Of a DNA stretch of 64,000 nt, positions 36,879 through 46,197 are shown one piece after another. This DNA is from an uncultured bacterium (GTDB taxonomy: Bacteria > Bacillota > Clostridia > Lachnospirales > Lachnospiraceae): assembly GCA_905215775.1 (NCBI GenBank), contig CAJMRM010000001.1, positions 1-64,000 on the forward strand, given 5' to 3'. The stretch's first letter is position 1; each line of letters starts with the position of its first letter. The notes under the pieces were generated by a model. That model searched no databases, was not told the DNA's origin, and was given only the letters and a program-made list of their open reading frames with translations. Made by a program: the position numbers and the translations under genes.

Positions 36879-37760
36879 ATGGAATTACGTGAGATCGCCG
36901 CCTTTCTCCAGGTGGCACAATTAAAAAGCTTTTCAAAGGCCGCCAGGGCCCTGGGCTATTCCCAGGCAGCGGTCACCATCCAGATCAAGCAGCTGGAGCA
37001 GGAGCTGGGGATCCACCTGTTTGACCGCATCGGAAAACAGACCATCCTGACCCATCAGGGCATGGTCTTTTACGGCCATGCCGCCGCCGTCATGCGGGAA
37101 CTCTCCTGCGCCCGGGCGGCGGTGACCGAAAGCCAGGAGCTGACCGGAGCCCTGACCATCGGGACCATCGAATCCATCTGCGCCTCCATCTTCCCGGATC
37201 TGATGGAGGCCTTCCATAAGGCCCACCCGAAGGTAAAGGTCAGCATGGTCCTGGATTCCCCGGACGTGCTCCTGGACCGGATGAACCACAACGCCATCGA
37301 CTTTGTGTACCTTCTGGACCAGAAGATCTACGACCACCGCTGGGTCAAGGTCCTGGAGGAGCCGGAGGACATTGTCTTTGTGGCCTCGTCCGCCCATCCT
37401 CTGGCCAGCCGGAAATCCCTGGAACTTAAGGAGCTCCTTTCAGAGCCTTTTCTTCTAACCGAAAAAGACGCCAGCTACCGGTTTGTTCTGGACCGGTATC
37501 TGGCGTCCATGGATCTGCGGATCGAGCCGTTTTTGGAGATCGGAAACACTGAATTTATCATCCGCCTGCTGAAAAACAACGCGGGGATCTCCTTCCTGCC
37601 GGAGTTTTCCATTAAAAACCAGATACCGGCAGGACATCTGGCCGTCCTGCCGGTAAAGGATTTTCATATGCGTATCTGGCGCCAGATCCTCTATCACAAG
37701 GACAAATGGGTCACCAGGGAAATGGACGCCTTCATCCGTCTGGCCCAGGAGGCTCCCTAA
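36879..37760 (+). CDS. LysR-family transcriptional regulator
   Basis: A 293-aa regulator: HTH in residues 1-60 (ELREIAAFLQVAQLKSFSKA, then GYSQAAVTIQIKQLEQELG) and an effector-binding domain (about 88-290). It is divergent from cyuA and overlaps the convergent MFS gene by 4 bases, so cyuA (cysteine breakdown) is the most likely target, the MFS gene less so. The ATG at 36879 has AAAGGATAA upstream. Confidence 0.92.
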   Translation: MELREIAAFLQVAQLKSFSKAARALGYSQAAVTIQIKQLEQELGIHLFDRIGKQTILTHQGMVFYGHAAAVMRELSCARAAVTESQELTGALTIGTIESICASIFPDLMEAFHKAHPKVKVSMVLDSPDVLLDRMNHNAIDFVYLLDQKIYDHRWVKVLEEPEDIVFVASSAHPLASRKSLELKELLSEPFLLTEKDASYRFVLDRYLASMDLRIEPFLEIGNTEFIIRLLKNNAGISFLPEFSIKNQIPAGHLAVLPVKDFHMRIWRQILYHKDKWVTREMDAFIRLAQEAP

Positions 37761-39049
37761 GCCCGCTTCCCGGTCCTCAGACTCCGGCCTCCGGCCCACA
37801 CCAGGGCCAGGGTCGCCAGAAGAAGAAGGCCGCTGACTGCAATCGTCAGGTCATAGTTTCCGGTAAGATCGTAAAATTTCCCGAACCAGGTGTTGAAGGG
37901 AGACACCAGCAGAGTCCCGAACATGGTCACATAGGAATACGCCGTTCCATAATCCTCGCCCTTCCAGAACAGCTTGCAGAACAGCGGAGCCATCACCGAG
38001 GACAAGGGCGGTGTGATCCCGTAAAGGAGCGCGCCCGCCATGACGCTGGCCGGAAGTCCCAGGAACAAGAGCGCGTGGCCGATCTCCGACACCAGGATCG
38101 AAAGCTCAAAGGTACGGACTGCCCCGAATACGTCGCTGGCCTTTCCAAGAAACAGCTTGCTGGACATGTTTCCGAGAAGCGCCAGGGTGGTCATCATAGC
38201 CGCCGTGACCATAGGAAGGCCCGCATCCAGGCCGCAGGAGGTCAGGAACATGTTCAGATAAGAACCGGCCAGGGCTCCCGCGTAGGCCAGAAGCGCCAGG
38301 TAAAAGACCGGCTGCTTTGCCAGGACCGCCAGGGAAATCCCCTTTTCCGGGCCGGCTGCTGACGGACCGTTCCTTTTTCCGTCCGGCTGCCCGGACGCTC
38401 CTTCCCGAACAGCCCCTGCCGGCTCCAGAGCCTCCTCCGCCCCATAGGGGAGCATCCCCTTATCCGACGGACGGTTCCTTAAAATGAACAGGGAAACCGG
38501 AAGGATCAGGACGATGCTGGCCGCCCCGATGATTCCGTAGCTGGCCCTCCAGCCCAGGGCCGGGATCATAAAGCCCAGGGCGCTGCTCCCCATCATCCCC
38601 ATGAGACCGGAAAACGCAGCGGAGATTCCCACGGCCATTCCCGCCTTTTTATGGAACCAGTTATTTAACAGGATGGGAGCCGCGATCATACATAAAAATG
38701 AGGACGCGATCCCCTGGAGCACACCGGCCGCATACCACTGCCACAGCTCTGTGAAGGTTCCCATGGCCATATTGACGGTTCCGAACACCACCGCCGCCGC
38801 GCTGATGACCGCGCGCACATCCAGCCTCTGAAAGCTCTTAGCCACAAACGGCAGCACCAGCGCCGAGCTTATGGAATAAAGCATCCGGTAAAACGTAAAT
38901 TTCCCCATTTCAAATCCCAGGTCCTGGCATACCGGAGAATAAAATACCCCGGAGCAGTTATTGACCAGCCCCAGGCTGGCTCCCTGCATGATGCAGCAGC
39001 CCGCCAGGATAAACCAGGCGTAATGGAGCTTTTTTCTTTCCTTTTCCAT
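37757..39049 (-). CDS. MFS transporter (OFA-like)
   Basis: A 430-aa major-facilitator protein with 12 predicted membrane segments split by a hydrophilic central loop (about 205-245, rich in Glu, Gly, Pro). The start LHYAWFILAGCCIMQGASLG and the PSDKG motif after TM6 resemble oxalate/formate-antiporter-like carriers for organic anions. It is 15 bases downstream of an old-yellow-enzyme gene, so the substrate may be the compound that enzyme reduces. GGGGAG precedes the ATG. Confidence 0.85.
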   Translation of the reverse strand: MEKERKKLHYAWFILAGCCIMQGASLGLVNNCSGVFYSPVCQDLGFEMGKFTFYRMLYSISSALVLPFVAKSFQRLDVRAVISAAAVVFGTVNMAMGTFTELWQWYAAGVLQGIASSFLCMIAAPILLNNWFHKKAGMAVGISAAFSGLMGMMGSSALGFMIPALGWRASYGIIGAASIVLILPVSLFILRNRPSDKGMLPYGAEEALEPAGAVREGASGQPDGKRNGPSAAGPEKGISLAVLAKQPVFYLALLAYAGALAGSYLNMFLTSCGLDAGLPMVTAAMMTTLALLGNMSSKLFLGKASDVFGAVRTFELSILVSEIGHALLFLGLPASVMAGALLYGITPPLSSVMAPLFCKLFWKGEDYGTAYSYVTMFGTLLVSPFNTWFGKFYDLTGNYDLTIAVSGLLLLATLALVWAGGRSLRTGKRA

Positions 39050-39064
39050 GTCCGTAAGACTCCC

Positions 39065-40123
39065 CTATTTCGTTCTGTTAAAAAGCAGCTTTCCAGCGCA
39101 CCGGTCCGGATCCGACCGCCACATGCACGTTTTGCAGTACAGGCATTTTCCCGGATCTCTTCCCGCCTTCACATCATTGGCCCAGTTATAATTCACTAAA
39201 ACGCCGCGGCCGATGTTGACCATATCCGCGCCGGTCTGCCTGAGGACGGCCTCCGCCGTCTCCCCGTTCTGGATCCCGTACACGGCAAAAACAGGGACCG
39301 ACACAGCGGCTCTGATCCGTTCCGCCCCGTAAATGGCCTCGGCAAAGGGATAGCCCTCCGGCTTCTCCCGCACAGACTCCTTATCAAAGCCATAGGATAC
39401 GTTGATAAAATCGATCCCCATGGCCTCCAGCTTGTTTGCATGGGCCACGCCGTCGGAGATCTCCGGCTCAAAGGCCCCCAGACGGATCCCCACCACAAAT
39501 TCCGGCGGCGTCACCTTCCGGATCCCGTCGATGATATTTTTTACGATCTGCATATCCTCCGCATTATACAGATCTGTTCTGCGGTTCACCCGGCGGTTAA
39601 AAAACTGGCACAGCAGATAATTGTGGCAGCCATGGAGCTCCACGCCGTCGTAGCCGGCTTCACAGGCTCTTCTGGCGGCTTCTATGAAATCCGTTTCGAT
39701 CTTCCGGATCTCCTCCACAGAAAGCTCCCGTCCATGGCGTTCCCTTCCCTTAAAGACCAGGGAATACTCGCTGGGACATACGGGCTCCTCGGTCTCAGAC
39801 ACCACCCCGGCGTGGTGGATCTGTAAAAGCAGCGGGACGCCCTCCCCGTGGACCGCCTCCACGATCCGCTTGAGCCCCGGCACATGGGCATCGCTCCAGA
39901 TCCCCAGCTGGTCCCGGCTTAAACGGCCGTTTTCGCTGACACAGGTGGCCTCCTGGATGATGAGCCCAGGCCCTCCCTTTGCCATGGCCCGGTAATGCTC
40001 CACGTTCTTATCCACCACCATGCCGCTTTCATCGCTCCATCCAAAGCAGACCATGGGAGGCACGCAGATCCGGTTCCGGATCTCCAGATTTTTCAGCTTC
40101 CATGCAGTAAATAATCGTTCCAT
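39065..40123 (-). CDS. Old yellow enzyme-type NADH:flavin oxidoreductase
   Basis: A 352-aa FMN-dependent ene-reductase of the single-domain group. Visible are the FMN-site opening (LEIRNRICVPPMVCFG), LQIHHAG (residues about 103-109, FMN/substrate site), GYDGVELHGCHNYLLCQFFN and the phosphate-binding IGRGVLVNYNWANDVKAG. The C-terminus has a CKTCMWRSDPDRC stretch. It lacks the extra Fe-S/FAD domains of 2,4-dienoyl-CoA reductase, so it reduces small activated alkenes. The start at 40123 follows AAGGAAGGGG. It forms a two-gene operon with the MFS carrier. Confidence 0.9.
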   Translation of the reverse strand: MERLFTAWKLKNLEIRNRICVPPMVCFGWSDESGMVVDKNVEHYRAMAKGGPGLIIQEATCVSENGRLSRDQLGIWSDAHVPGLKRIVEAVHGEGVPLLLQIHHAGVVSETEEPVCPSEYSLVFKGRERHGRELSVEEIRKIETDFIEAARRACEAGYDGVELHGCHNYLLCQFFNRRVNRRTDLYNAEDMQIVKNIIDGIRKVTPPEFVVGIRLGAFEPEISDGVAHANKLEAMGIDFINVSYGFDKESVREKPEGYPFAEAIYGAERIRAAVSVPVFAVYGIQNGETAEAVLRQTGADMVNIGRGVLVNYNWANDVKAGRDPGKCLYCKTCMWRSDPDRCAGKLLFNRTK

Positions 40124-40171
40124 TTTCCCCTTCCTTTCCATAGATTCATATCGGTCATAACTAAAAATTAT

Positions 40172-40180
40172 ATTATACCA
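40172..40180 (-). promoter_or_regulatory. Extended -10 promoter of the OYE-MFS pair
   Basis: TGGTATAAT on the minus strand, 49 bases before the start codon. No clear -35, which suits an extended -10 promoter. Confidence 0.5.
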
Positions 40181-40230
40181 CATTTTTTCGGTTTTTCATA
40201 GATTTTTTTCATCTTTTTGCCATAAAAAAC

Positions 40231-40259
40231 TTGAAGTCTGCGGGAGAACTCATTATAAT
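40231..40259 (+). promoter_or_regulatory. Promoter of ilvE
   Basis: TTGAAG (40231-40236), 17-nt spacer, TATAAT (40254-40259). The leader is about 70 nt, too short for a T-box. Confidence 0.75.
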
Positions 40260-40338
40260 GGAAAAAAAATAATTACCGGCCGCAGAAAAATACGGAAACA
40301 GCCTTTCCGGCAAAAGCGGCGGAACGGAGGAAAAATCT

Positions 40339-41364
40339 ATGGCAGCAAAAAACATCGACTGGGCCAATCTCGGATTCGGCTATATGAAAACCGATTACAG
40401 ATACGTTTCCAATTATAAAAACGGCTCCTGGGACCAGGGAGCCCTGACCACCGACGACCAGATCCTCTTAAATGAGTGCGCCTGCGTATTCCAGTACGCC
40501 CAGACCTGCTTCGAGGGGTTAAAAGCCTACACCACCGAGGACGGCCATATCGTCACCTTCCGCCCCGACTTAAACGGCGAGCGGATGGAAAACTCTGCAA
40601 AGAGACTGGAAATGCCCGTATTCCCCAAGGAACGCTTCGTGGAGGCCGTTACAAAGGTCGTGGAGGCCAACGCCGATTATGTGCCGCCCTTCGGCTCCGG
40701 CGCAACCCTCTATATCCGTCCCTATATGTTCGGATCAGATCCCGTCATCGGCGTAAAGCCGGCCAGCGAATACCAGTTCCGCACCTTCTGTACGCCGGTG
40801 GGCCCCTACTTTAAGGGCGGCGCAAAGCCCATCACCATCCGCGTCTGCGACTATGACCGGGCAGCCCCTCACGGCACAGGCCATGTAAAGGCCGGCCTAA
40901 ACTATGCCATGAGCCTCCACGCCATCGTGGACGCCCACCAGCAGGGCTATGATGAAAATATGTATCTGGACGCTGCCACCAGGACCAATGTGGAGGAGAC
41001 CGGAGGCGCCAACTTTATCTTCGTTACAAAGGACAACACGGTCGTAACGCCCAAGTCCGACAGCATCCTTCCGTCCATCACCCGCCGCTCCATCCTCTAT
41101 GTGGCCGAGCATTATCTGGGCTTAAAGGCTGAGGAAAGGGAGGTTCCCTTCGAGGAAGTGAAGGAATTTGCAGAGGCCGGCCTCTGCGGAACCGCCGCTG
41201 TGATCTCTCCCATCGGAAAGATCGTAGATCACGGAAACGAGATCTGCCTGCCCAGCGGCATGGAAAAAATGGGTCCGGTCACCCAGAAGCTCTACGATAC
41301 CCTGACCGGCATCCAGATGGGCCGCATAGAAGCGCCCCAGGGCTGGATCCATGTGATCCGTTAA
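40339..41364 (+). CDS. ilvE: Branched-chain amino-acid aminotransferase
   Basis: A 341-aa class-IV PLP enzyme interconverting Val, Leu, Ile and their 2-oxo acids. It belongs to the BCAT group with an N-terminal extension: FEGLKAY, GATLYIRPYMFG, the PLP-lysine segment HVKAGLNYAMSL (about 193-204), and EETGGANFIF followed by SITRRSIL. CGAVSP-like TAAVISPIGKI near the end binds the PLP phosphate. A GGAGG site precedes the ATG. It is monocistronic between its own promoter and a terminator. Confidence 0.95.
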   Translation: MAAKNIDWANLGFGYMKTDYRYVSNYKNGSWDQGALTTDDQILLNECACVFQYAQTCFEGLKAYTTEDGHIVTFRPDLNGERMENSAKRLEMPVFPKERFVEAVTKVVEANADYVPPFGSGATLYIRPYMFGSDPVIGVKPASEYQFRTFCTPVGPYFKGGAKPITIRVCDYDRAAPHGTGHVKAGLNYAMSLHAIVDAHQQGYDENMYLDAATRTNVEETGGANFIFVTKDNTVVTPKSDSILPSITRRSILYVAEHYLGLKAEEREVPFEEVKEFAEAGLCGTAAVISPIGKIVDHGNEICLPSGMEKMGPVTQKLYDTLTGIQMGRIEAPQGWIHVIR

Positions 41365-41424
41365 TCGCGGATCCCCAAAGCCGCTGCGTCTGCCAATGGC
41401 GTTTCCGGTTCTCTGATTATGCAA

Positions 41425-41485
41425 AAAACCGCTGCTTCACAGGCTGCCTGCTCTCCCGGCCGCACCTCTGTGAAACAGCGGTTTT
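41425..41485. terminator. Bidirectional terminator between ilvE and the subtilase gene
   Basis: AAAACCGCTG (41425-41434) with CAGCGGTTTT (41476-41485), extended inward by TTCACAG/CTGTGAA. T-rich sequence follows on both strands. It serves ilvE (+) and the ftsH-subtilase operon (-). Confidence 0.9.
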
Positions 41486-41489
41486 CTTT

Positions 41490-43034
41490 TTACGGGGCCA
41501 GAACCCCCGGCCCCTCCCTGAGATCTGCGATCTTTACGGTATAAGCCGTATCATTTCCCTTCCTGTCCCTGGCATAAAACGTATAGACGCCCGCCTGGCC
41601 GATGCGGAAGGCGGCAATGTCCCGCTCGCTGACGGTAAAGGGCTGACAGTCTGTCTTTTCCCGGAACCAGCCTGCATCCTGTTCTCCCGGCGCATAAAAA
41701 AGCGCCTCCAGATCCCCGTCAATATCAATGACCCGCAGTTTCAGGTACAATCCGCCCAGCGTCTGCTCCACCCGGGCCTCCAGATAGGGCGCCGTGCCGT
41801 TTTCCGGCCTGTGCCCGCCTGTTTCAAAGGGCCTTCCCGAAAGAGTCCCCAGGTCGTATTCCAGGGCCGCTCCCACATTCAGCATGCCTCCGGTCCCTGT
41901 CTTTCCGGAAAGAGAATCCAGCGGCGTCACAGAATTTAAAAGGATCTCCTTTACCTCCGCCGCCCCGATTCCGTCAAAATGGGACCAGACCATGGCCGCC
42001 GCCCCGGTGACCATGGGAGCCGCCATGGAGGTACCGGTCATATAGCTGTACGTGTTTCCCGGCGTTGTGCTTAAGATATAGCTTCCCGGCGCCGCCAGAT
42101 CCACCGACCGGACGCCGTAATTGGAGGTTTCGTGGAGCTCTCCCCCGCAGGATAAATTGGCCACGGAGATGACGTTATCCAGCTCATAGGAGGCCGGATA
42201 GACCGGCGCTTCATCAATATCCTTCCCGTCGTTTCCCGCCGCCGCCACGAAAAGCATGGAGGAATCCCGCATGGCATAATACAGCGCCTGGTCGCTGGTG
42301 GGAGAGGTGAGGCTCAAATTGCAGATCGAGGCCCCATTGTCCTCCGCATAGCGGATGGCCCTAATGAGAGCCGCCGTGTTTCCTTCACCGTCCCCGCCTC
42401 CCAGGGCCTTCACCGGCATGATCCTTACCCGGTCTCCCGGAATCATTCCGGAGATCCCCAGTCCGTTGCCGGAGACCGCACAGATGGTTCCGGCTCCATG
42501 GGTCCCATGGCTGTCCTCGGATCCATTGCAGATCTGGTTATTGTTATCGTAAAAGTTCCAGCCGTTCACGTCGTCCACATAGCCGTTGCCGTCGTCGTCG
42601 ATCCCGTTTCCCGGGATCTCATCCTCATTGACCCAGACGGCCTCCGCCAGGTCCTCATGGGAAATATCTATCCCTGTATCGATGACGGCCACCACCACAT
42701 CCCTTTTTCCTTCTCCATAGGCAGCCCAGGCGCCGGTCATTCCGGCATCGATCCCAGCCCTTGCCCGGATCCGTTCCACCTGGACCAGCACCCCGAGAAG
42801 CTCCGGCTCTCCAAAGCGCCACTCCCCGGGCGCCGACGGCTGCCCGAAAGGATCGTCATAAACGGGATAGCGGTTCTTCTCCTCTTCGATGGAAAAGGTC
42901 CCGTCATTATAAAAAGCCCATTGTTCAGAAAAGGACGGATCCCCCGGCGCATCAGGCGCACCGTAGGAAGCCGTCCATGGGAGTCCGGCGGCCAGGAATA
43001 CCGCCAGTCCCCCAGACAAGATCCGTTTATTCAT
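41490..43034 (-). CDS. Secreted S8 subtilisin-like serine protease
   Basis: A 514-aa protease with a signal peptide ([20 protein letters not shown]), a propeptide-like region (about 27-95) and a peptidase S8 domain (about 100-395). The triad is Asp119 (VAVIDTGID), His176 (DSHGTHGAG) and Ser336 (TGTSMAAP); a Ca-binding-like acidic loop (GIDDDGNGYVDD) lies near residue 150. The last 120 residues form a beta-rich C-terminal domain I cannot name. The start overlaps the ftsH stop by 8 bases (ATGAATAA), so it is translationally coupled to a membrane protease. Confidence 0.9.
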   Translation of the reverse strand: MNKRILSGGLAVFLAAGLPWTASYGAPDAPGDPSFSEQWAFYNDGTFSIEEEKNRYPVYDDPFGQPSAPGEWRFGEPELLGVLVQVERIRARAGIDAGMTGAWAAYGEGKRDVVVAVIDTGIDISHEDLAEAVWVNEDEIPGNGIDDDGNGYVDDVNGWNFYDNNNQICNGSEDSHGTHGAGTICAVSGNGLGISGMIPGDRVRIMPVKALGGGDGEGNTAALIRAIRYAEDNGASICNLSLTSPTSDQALYYAMRDSSMLFVAAAGNDGKDIDEAPVYPASYELDNVISVANLSCGGELHETSNYGVRSVDLAAPGSYILSTTPGNTYSYMTGTSMAAPMVTGAAAMVWSHFDGIGAAEVKEILLNSVTPLDSLSGKTGTGGMLNVGAALEYDLGTLSGRPFETGGHRPENGTAPYLEARVEQTLGGLYLKLRVIDIDGDLEALFYAPGEQDAGWFREKTDCQPFTVSERDIAAFRIGQAGVYTFYARDRKGNDTAYTVKIADLREGPGVLAP

Positions 43035-45105
43035 TTTCAGCTCCTCCGGCCTCTGCCTTCTGTCCCTCCAGCACGTGTTCAGCCGGCTCCGGCACAGGCT
43101 CTCCCTCTTCCGTTCCAGAGAACGCCGGCGTCCGGCTGTCCGATTCCGGGATGACCCCGGCTGTTTCCCCGGACGTCTCGGGCCGTTCCATGGCCGCCGG
43201 ATCCACGGGAGCGCCTCCCATACGGCTCTTCTCCTGACGCGTCTCCTCTGCCGGCTCCGGGATCCCCTTCACCTGGCGGAAGATCTTCATGAACTCTTTT
43301 CCGGTGATGGTCTCCTTTTCGATCAGGAAATCGGCGATCTTATCCAGAGCGTCCCGGTTCTCCGAAAGAAGCCGTTTTGCTTCCGCATACGCGCCCTTCA
43401 GCATCCGCATCACCTCCACGTCGATCTCCGCCGCCGTGGCGTCGCCGCAGTTTAATACGGTGCGGCCCGTCAGATACTGGTTTTCCTGGGTAGCCAGGCC
43501 CATAAGGCCGAATTTCTCCGACATTCCGTACTGGGTCACCATGGCTCTGGCGATCCTGGTGGCCTGCTCAATGTCGTTGGCAGCTCCCGTGGTCACCGTG
43601 TCGAACACGATCTCCTCCGCCGCCCGGCCGGCCAGGGATACCACCAGCATGGCCTCCAGCTCTTTTTTCGTATTTAAAAATTTCTCTTCCTCCGGCACCT
43701 GCATCACATAGCCCAGAGCGCCCATGGTCCTGGGGACGATGGTGATCTTCTGCACCGGCTCCGCATCCTTCTGGAGAGCCGTCACCAGGGCGTGGCCCAC
43801 CTCATGGTAGGATACGATCCGTCTTTCTTCCTTACTTAAGATCCGGTCCTTCTTTTCCTTCCCCACCAGAACCAGCTCCACCGCCTCAAACAGGTCCTTC
43901 TGGCATACGGCCTGGCGTCCGTGCTTCACGGCGTTAATGGCCGCCTCGTTCATCATATTGGCCAGGTCCGCACCGACGGCTCCGGAGGTGGCCAGGGCGA
44001 TCTCTTCAAAATCCACCGTCTCATCCAGCCGCACATCCTTGGAATGGACCTTCAGGATATTCACACGGCCCTTCAGATCCGGCTTATCCACAATGACCCG
44101 GCGGTCAAAACGGCCCGGTCTTAAAAGCGCCGGATCCAGGATCTCCGGCCGGTTGGTGGCCGCCATCACCAGAAGGCCCTTGGAGGAATCAAAGCCGTCC
44201 ATTTCCGAAAGGAGCTGGTTTAAGGTCTGCTCCCTCTCATCGTTTCCGCCAAACCGGGAGTCGCGGCTCCGTCCGATGGCGTCGATCTCGTCAATGAAAA
44301 TAATACAGGGCGCCGACTGCTGGGCCTGCTTGAACAGGTCCCGGACACGGGACGCTCCCACGCCCACGAACATTTCCACAAAGTCCGAACCGGACAGGGA
44401 ATAAAACGGCACCTGGGCTTCCCCGGCCACCGCCTTGGCAAGAAGCGTCTTACCCGTTCCCGGAGGGCCCACCAGAAGGGCTCCCTTGGGGAGCTTGGCG
44501 CCGATCTTCGTATACTTCTGGGGATTGTGGAGGAAATCCACGATCTCCACCAGAGACTCCTTGGCCTCGTCCTCGCCGGCCACATCGGCAAAGGTCACGC
44601 CGGTCTCCTTCTGGACGTAGACCTTGGCGTTGCTCTTTCCAACGCCCATGATGCCGCCTCCGCCGCCCATGCGGCTGAACATCATATACAGTAAGCCGAT
44701 CATCAGCACCGACGGCAGCACCCATCCAACGATGAAGTTAATGATGCTGGAGCTGGCGCTGGTATCCTCGCCCTCAAAGCGCACTCCGCTTTCCAGAAGC
44801 CGGTCCGTCAGCTTCAGATCCTGGACCCGGACCGTGTAATACTGGATCAGCCGGGAATACTGGGTGGAGCTGCTCTTTGGCACGATCACCAGACGGCTGC
44901 CCGACTCCCGGACCGCCTCCACCTCTCCGCTCTCGATCATCCGGACAAACTCATCGTAGCTGACCTCCTGGCTCTGGCTCTTTTTCAGGGCAGAGTTCAT
45001 CATGCTGACCACCGCCAGCGTGATGCACAGGACGATCACCATGACCCAGATCCCAGGGCCTCCCGATCTCTTTCCGTTATTTCTGTTCTGATTGCTGTTA
45101 TCCAT
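43027..45105 (-). CDS. ftsH: ATP-dependent zinc metalloprotease FtsH
   Basis: A 692-aa membrane-anchored AAA+ protease: TM1 (about 18-38), extracytoplasmic domain, TM2 (about 121-143), Walker A GPPGTGKT (213-220), Walker B FIDEID (about 270-275), zinc site HEVGH (434-438; usual form HEAGH). The C-terminal tail after about 625 is Glu/Pro-rich. It degrades misfolded membrane proteins and specific regulators. The ATG at 45105 is preferred to the upstream GTG at 45120 because of the GGAG spacing. A subtilase overlaps its 3' end. The usual neighbours tilS and hpt are absent. Confidence 0.95.
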   Translation of the reverse strand: MDNSNQNRNNGKRSGGPGIWVMVIVLCITLAVVSMMNSALKKSQSQEVSYDEFVRMIESGEVEAVRESGSRLVIVPKSSSTQYSRLIQYYTVRVQDLKLTDRLLESGVRFEGEDTSASSSIINFIVGWVLPSVLMIGLLYMMFSRMGGGGGIMGVGKSNAKVYVQKETGVTFADVAGEDEAKESLVEIVDFLHNPQKYTKIGAKLPKGALLVGPPGTGKTLLAKAVAGEAQVPFYSLSGSDFVEMFVGVGASRVRDLFKQAQQSAPCIIFIDEIDAIGRSRDSRFGGNDEREQTLNQLLSEMDGFDSSKGLLVMAATNRPEILDPALLRPGRFDRRVIVDKPDLKGRVNILKVHSKDVRLDETVDFEEIALATSGAVGADLANMMNEAAINAVKHGRQAVCQKDLFEAVELVLVGKEKKDRILSKEERRIVSYHEVGHALVTALQKDAEPVQKITIVPRTMGALGYVMQVPEEEKFLNTKKELEAMLVVSLAGRAAEEIVFDTVTTGAANDIEQATRIARAMVTQYGMSEKFGLMGLATQENQYLTGRTVLNCGDATAAEIDVEVMRMLKGAYAEAKRLLSENRDALDKIADFLIEKETITGKEFMKIFRQVKGIPEPAEETRQEKSRMGGAPVDPAAMERPETSGETAGVIPESDSRTPAFSGTEEGEPVPEPAEHVLEGQKAEAGGAENE

Positions 45106-45132
45106 TCTATCTTTCTCCACTTTTTCTCAATA

Positions 45133-45155
45133 TACTATGTCCTCCGGACATGGTA
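45133..45155 (-). promoter_or_regulatory. Hairpin in the ftsH leader
   Basis: TACTATGTCC and GGACATGGTA (one mismatch, 3-nt loop) lie in the 5' untranslated region, just upstream of the ribosome site. A regulatory role is possible; no CIRCE or CtsR site was recognised. Confidence 0.4.
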
Positions 45156-45207
45156 TCCCTCCGGGGGATTGAGCCATAGTCCCCCATGATGATACGATAC
45201 TGAAACC

Positions 45208-45236
45208 ATTATAAGTTGAGTTTCCCCAGATAGCAA
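45208..45236 (-). promoter_or_regulatory. Promoter of ftsH
   Basis: On the minus strand TTGCTA (45231-45236), 17-nt spacer, TATAAT (45208-45213). Confidence 0.65.
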
Positions 45237-45264
45237 TAAAAAAAAGATAAATTTAAACTTTTCT

Positions 45265-45293
45265 TTGACAAAATCCTTTATTTTTGCCATACT
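45265..45293 (+). promoter_or_regulatory. Promoter of the deoxyinosine glycosylase gene
   Basis: TTGACA (45265-45270), 17-nt spacer, CATACT (45288-45293), 46 bases before the ATG. Confidence 0.6.
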
Positions 45294-45339
45294 TTACAAA
45301 GACACTTAAAAACCGCCATCTCATACGGAGGCATATGCC

Positions 45340-45834
45340 ATGGAAGCTGTAAACCACCCGATCCCTCCTCTTTTCGACGCTTCGTCCAGGATCCTGATCC
45401 TGGGCTCCTTTCCATCGGTGAAATCCCGGGAGGGAATGTTTTTTTACCATCACCCCCAGAACCGCTTCTGGAAGGTTCTGGCCGGAGTCCTCAATGAGCC
45501 GCTCCCCGGCACCATCGAGGAGAAAAAAAGCTTCCTGCTGAAAAACCGCATCGCCCTCTGGGATGTGATCGCCTCCTGTACCATTGAGGGCTCCAGCGAC
45601 AGCTCCATAAAAAATGTGGTCCCTAACGATCTTTCCGGGATCCTTTCAGCCGCAGAGATCTCCCGGATCTTCTGCAACGGAGGCGCCTCCTTCCAGTATT
45701 ATAAAAAATACCAGGAACCCCGTACCGGCCGTTCCGCCGTCCGCCTTCCCTCCACCAGCCCGGCCAACGCCGCCTGGTCCCTGGACCGGCTGGTCCGGGA
45801 ATGGACCGTCATCCGGGACAGCCTCCATGCATAA
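45340..45834 (+). CDS. DNA-deoxyinosine glycosylase (uracil-DNA-glycosylase superfamily)
   Basis: A 164-aa base-excision enzyme removing hypoxanthine from DNA. Family motifs: LILGSFPSVKSREGMFFYHHPQNRFW (residues 19-44; the catalytic and phosphate-gripping loop), NRIALWDVIASCTIEGSSDSSI (about 69-90) and the C-terminal RLPSTSPANA motif (about 134-143). Length fits the family. A GGAGG site precedes the ATG. Alone with its own promoter; a 60-aa gene follows. Confidence 0.9.
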   Translation: MEAVNHPIPPLFDASSRILILGSFPSVKSREGMFFYHHPQNRFWKVLAGVLNEPLPGTIEEKKSFLLKNRIALWDVIASCTIEGSSDSSIKNVVPNDLSGILSAAEISRIFCNGGASFQYYKKYQEPRTGRSAVRLPSTSPANAAWSLDRLVREWTVIRDSLHA

Positions 45835-45877
45835 ACCGCCGCGATCCGCGGAACAATAAGCCGCGGAGGTGATACGC

Positions 45878-46060
45878 ATGGACCAGCACTTCAAAAAAAG
45901 CCCGGAAAACAACGATCCATACGATGTGGATATCCAGTCCTGCTCCGCCATGGATTGTACCGGACTGATTCCGTCCCTGCCCCAGTCCTTTGCAGAGGTG
46001 GAGCACTATAACGATCTCTACCATTTCCTCCCGGAGCACGTGAGCGACCCGGAGGCATAG
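45878..46060 (+). CDS. Small conserved-looking protein, 60 aa
   Basis: A strong ribosome site (GGAGGTGAT) stands 5 bases before the ATG at 45878, making translation very likely. The peptide is acidic, with a central SCSAMDCTGLIPSLP stretch (two Cys, then Thr-Gly-Leu-Ile-Pro) and a Tyr/Phe-rich tail. I believe similar short proteins occur in other Lachnospiraceae but know no function. It lies 43 bases after the deoxyinosine glycosylase and 137 bases before a radical SAM gene. A substrate or partner of that enzyme is one possibility. Confidence 0.7.
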   Translation: MDQHFKKSPENNDPYDVDIQSCSAMDCTGLIPSLPQSFAEVEHYNDLYHFLPEHVSDPEA

Positions 46061-46197
46061 ACCCGCTGTCAGAGCAGGTCCAGAACCGGGCTCCCGCCTG
46101 ACAGGCAGCAGCCCCGGCTCCACTGCCAGACACCGGAAGCGCTGCTCCGGCAGACATCCGGCTCTGGCAGAATCTACATAAAACGAGGTAACCTTTC

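Noticed and set aside
40260..40338. T-box or other amino-acid leader for ilvE
   Set aside because: The leader is about 75 nt, without a specifier stem, T-box sequence or terminator.
45121..45207. CIRCE or CtsR heat-shock operator upstream of ftsH
   Set aside because: The palindromes present do not match the CIRCE arms or the CtsR heptad repeat; only a leader hairpin is supported.
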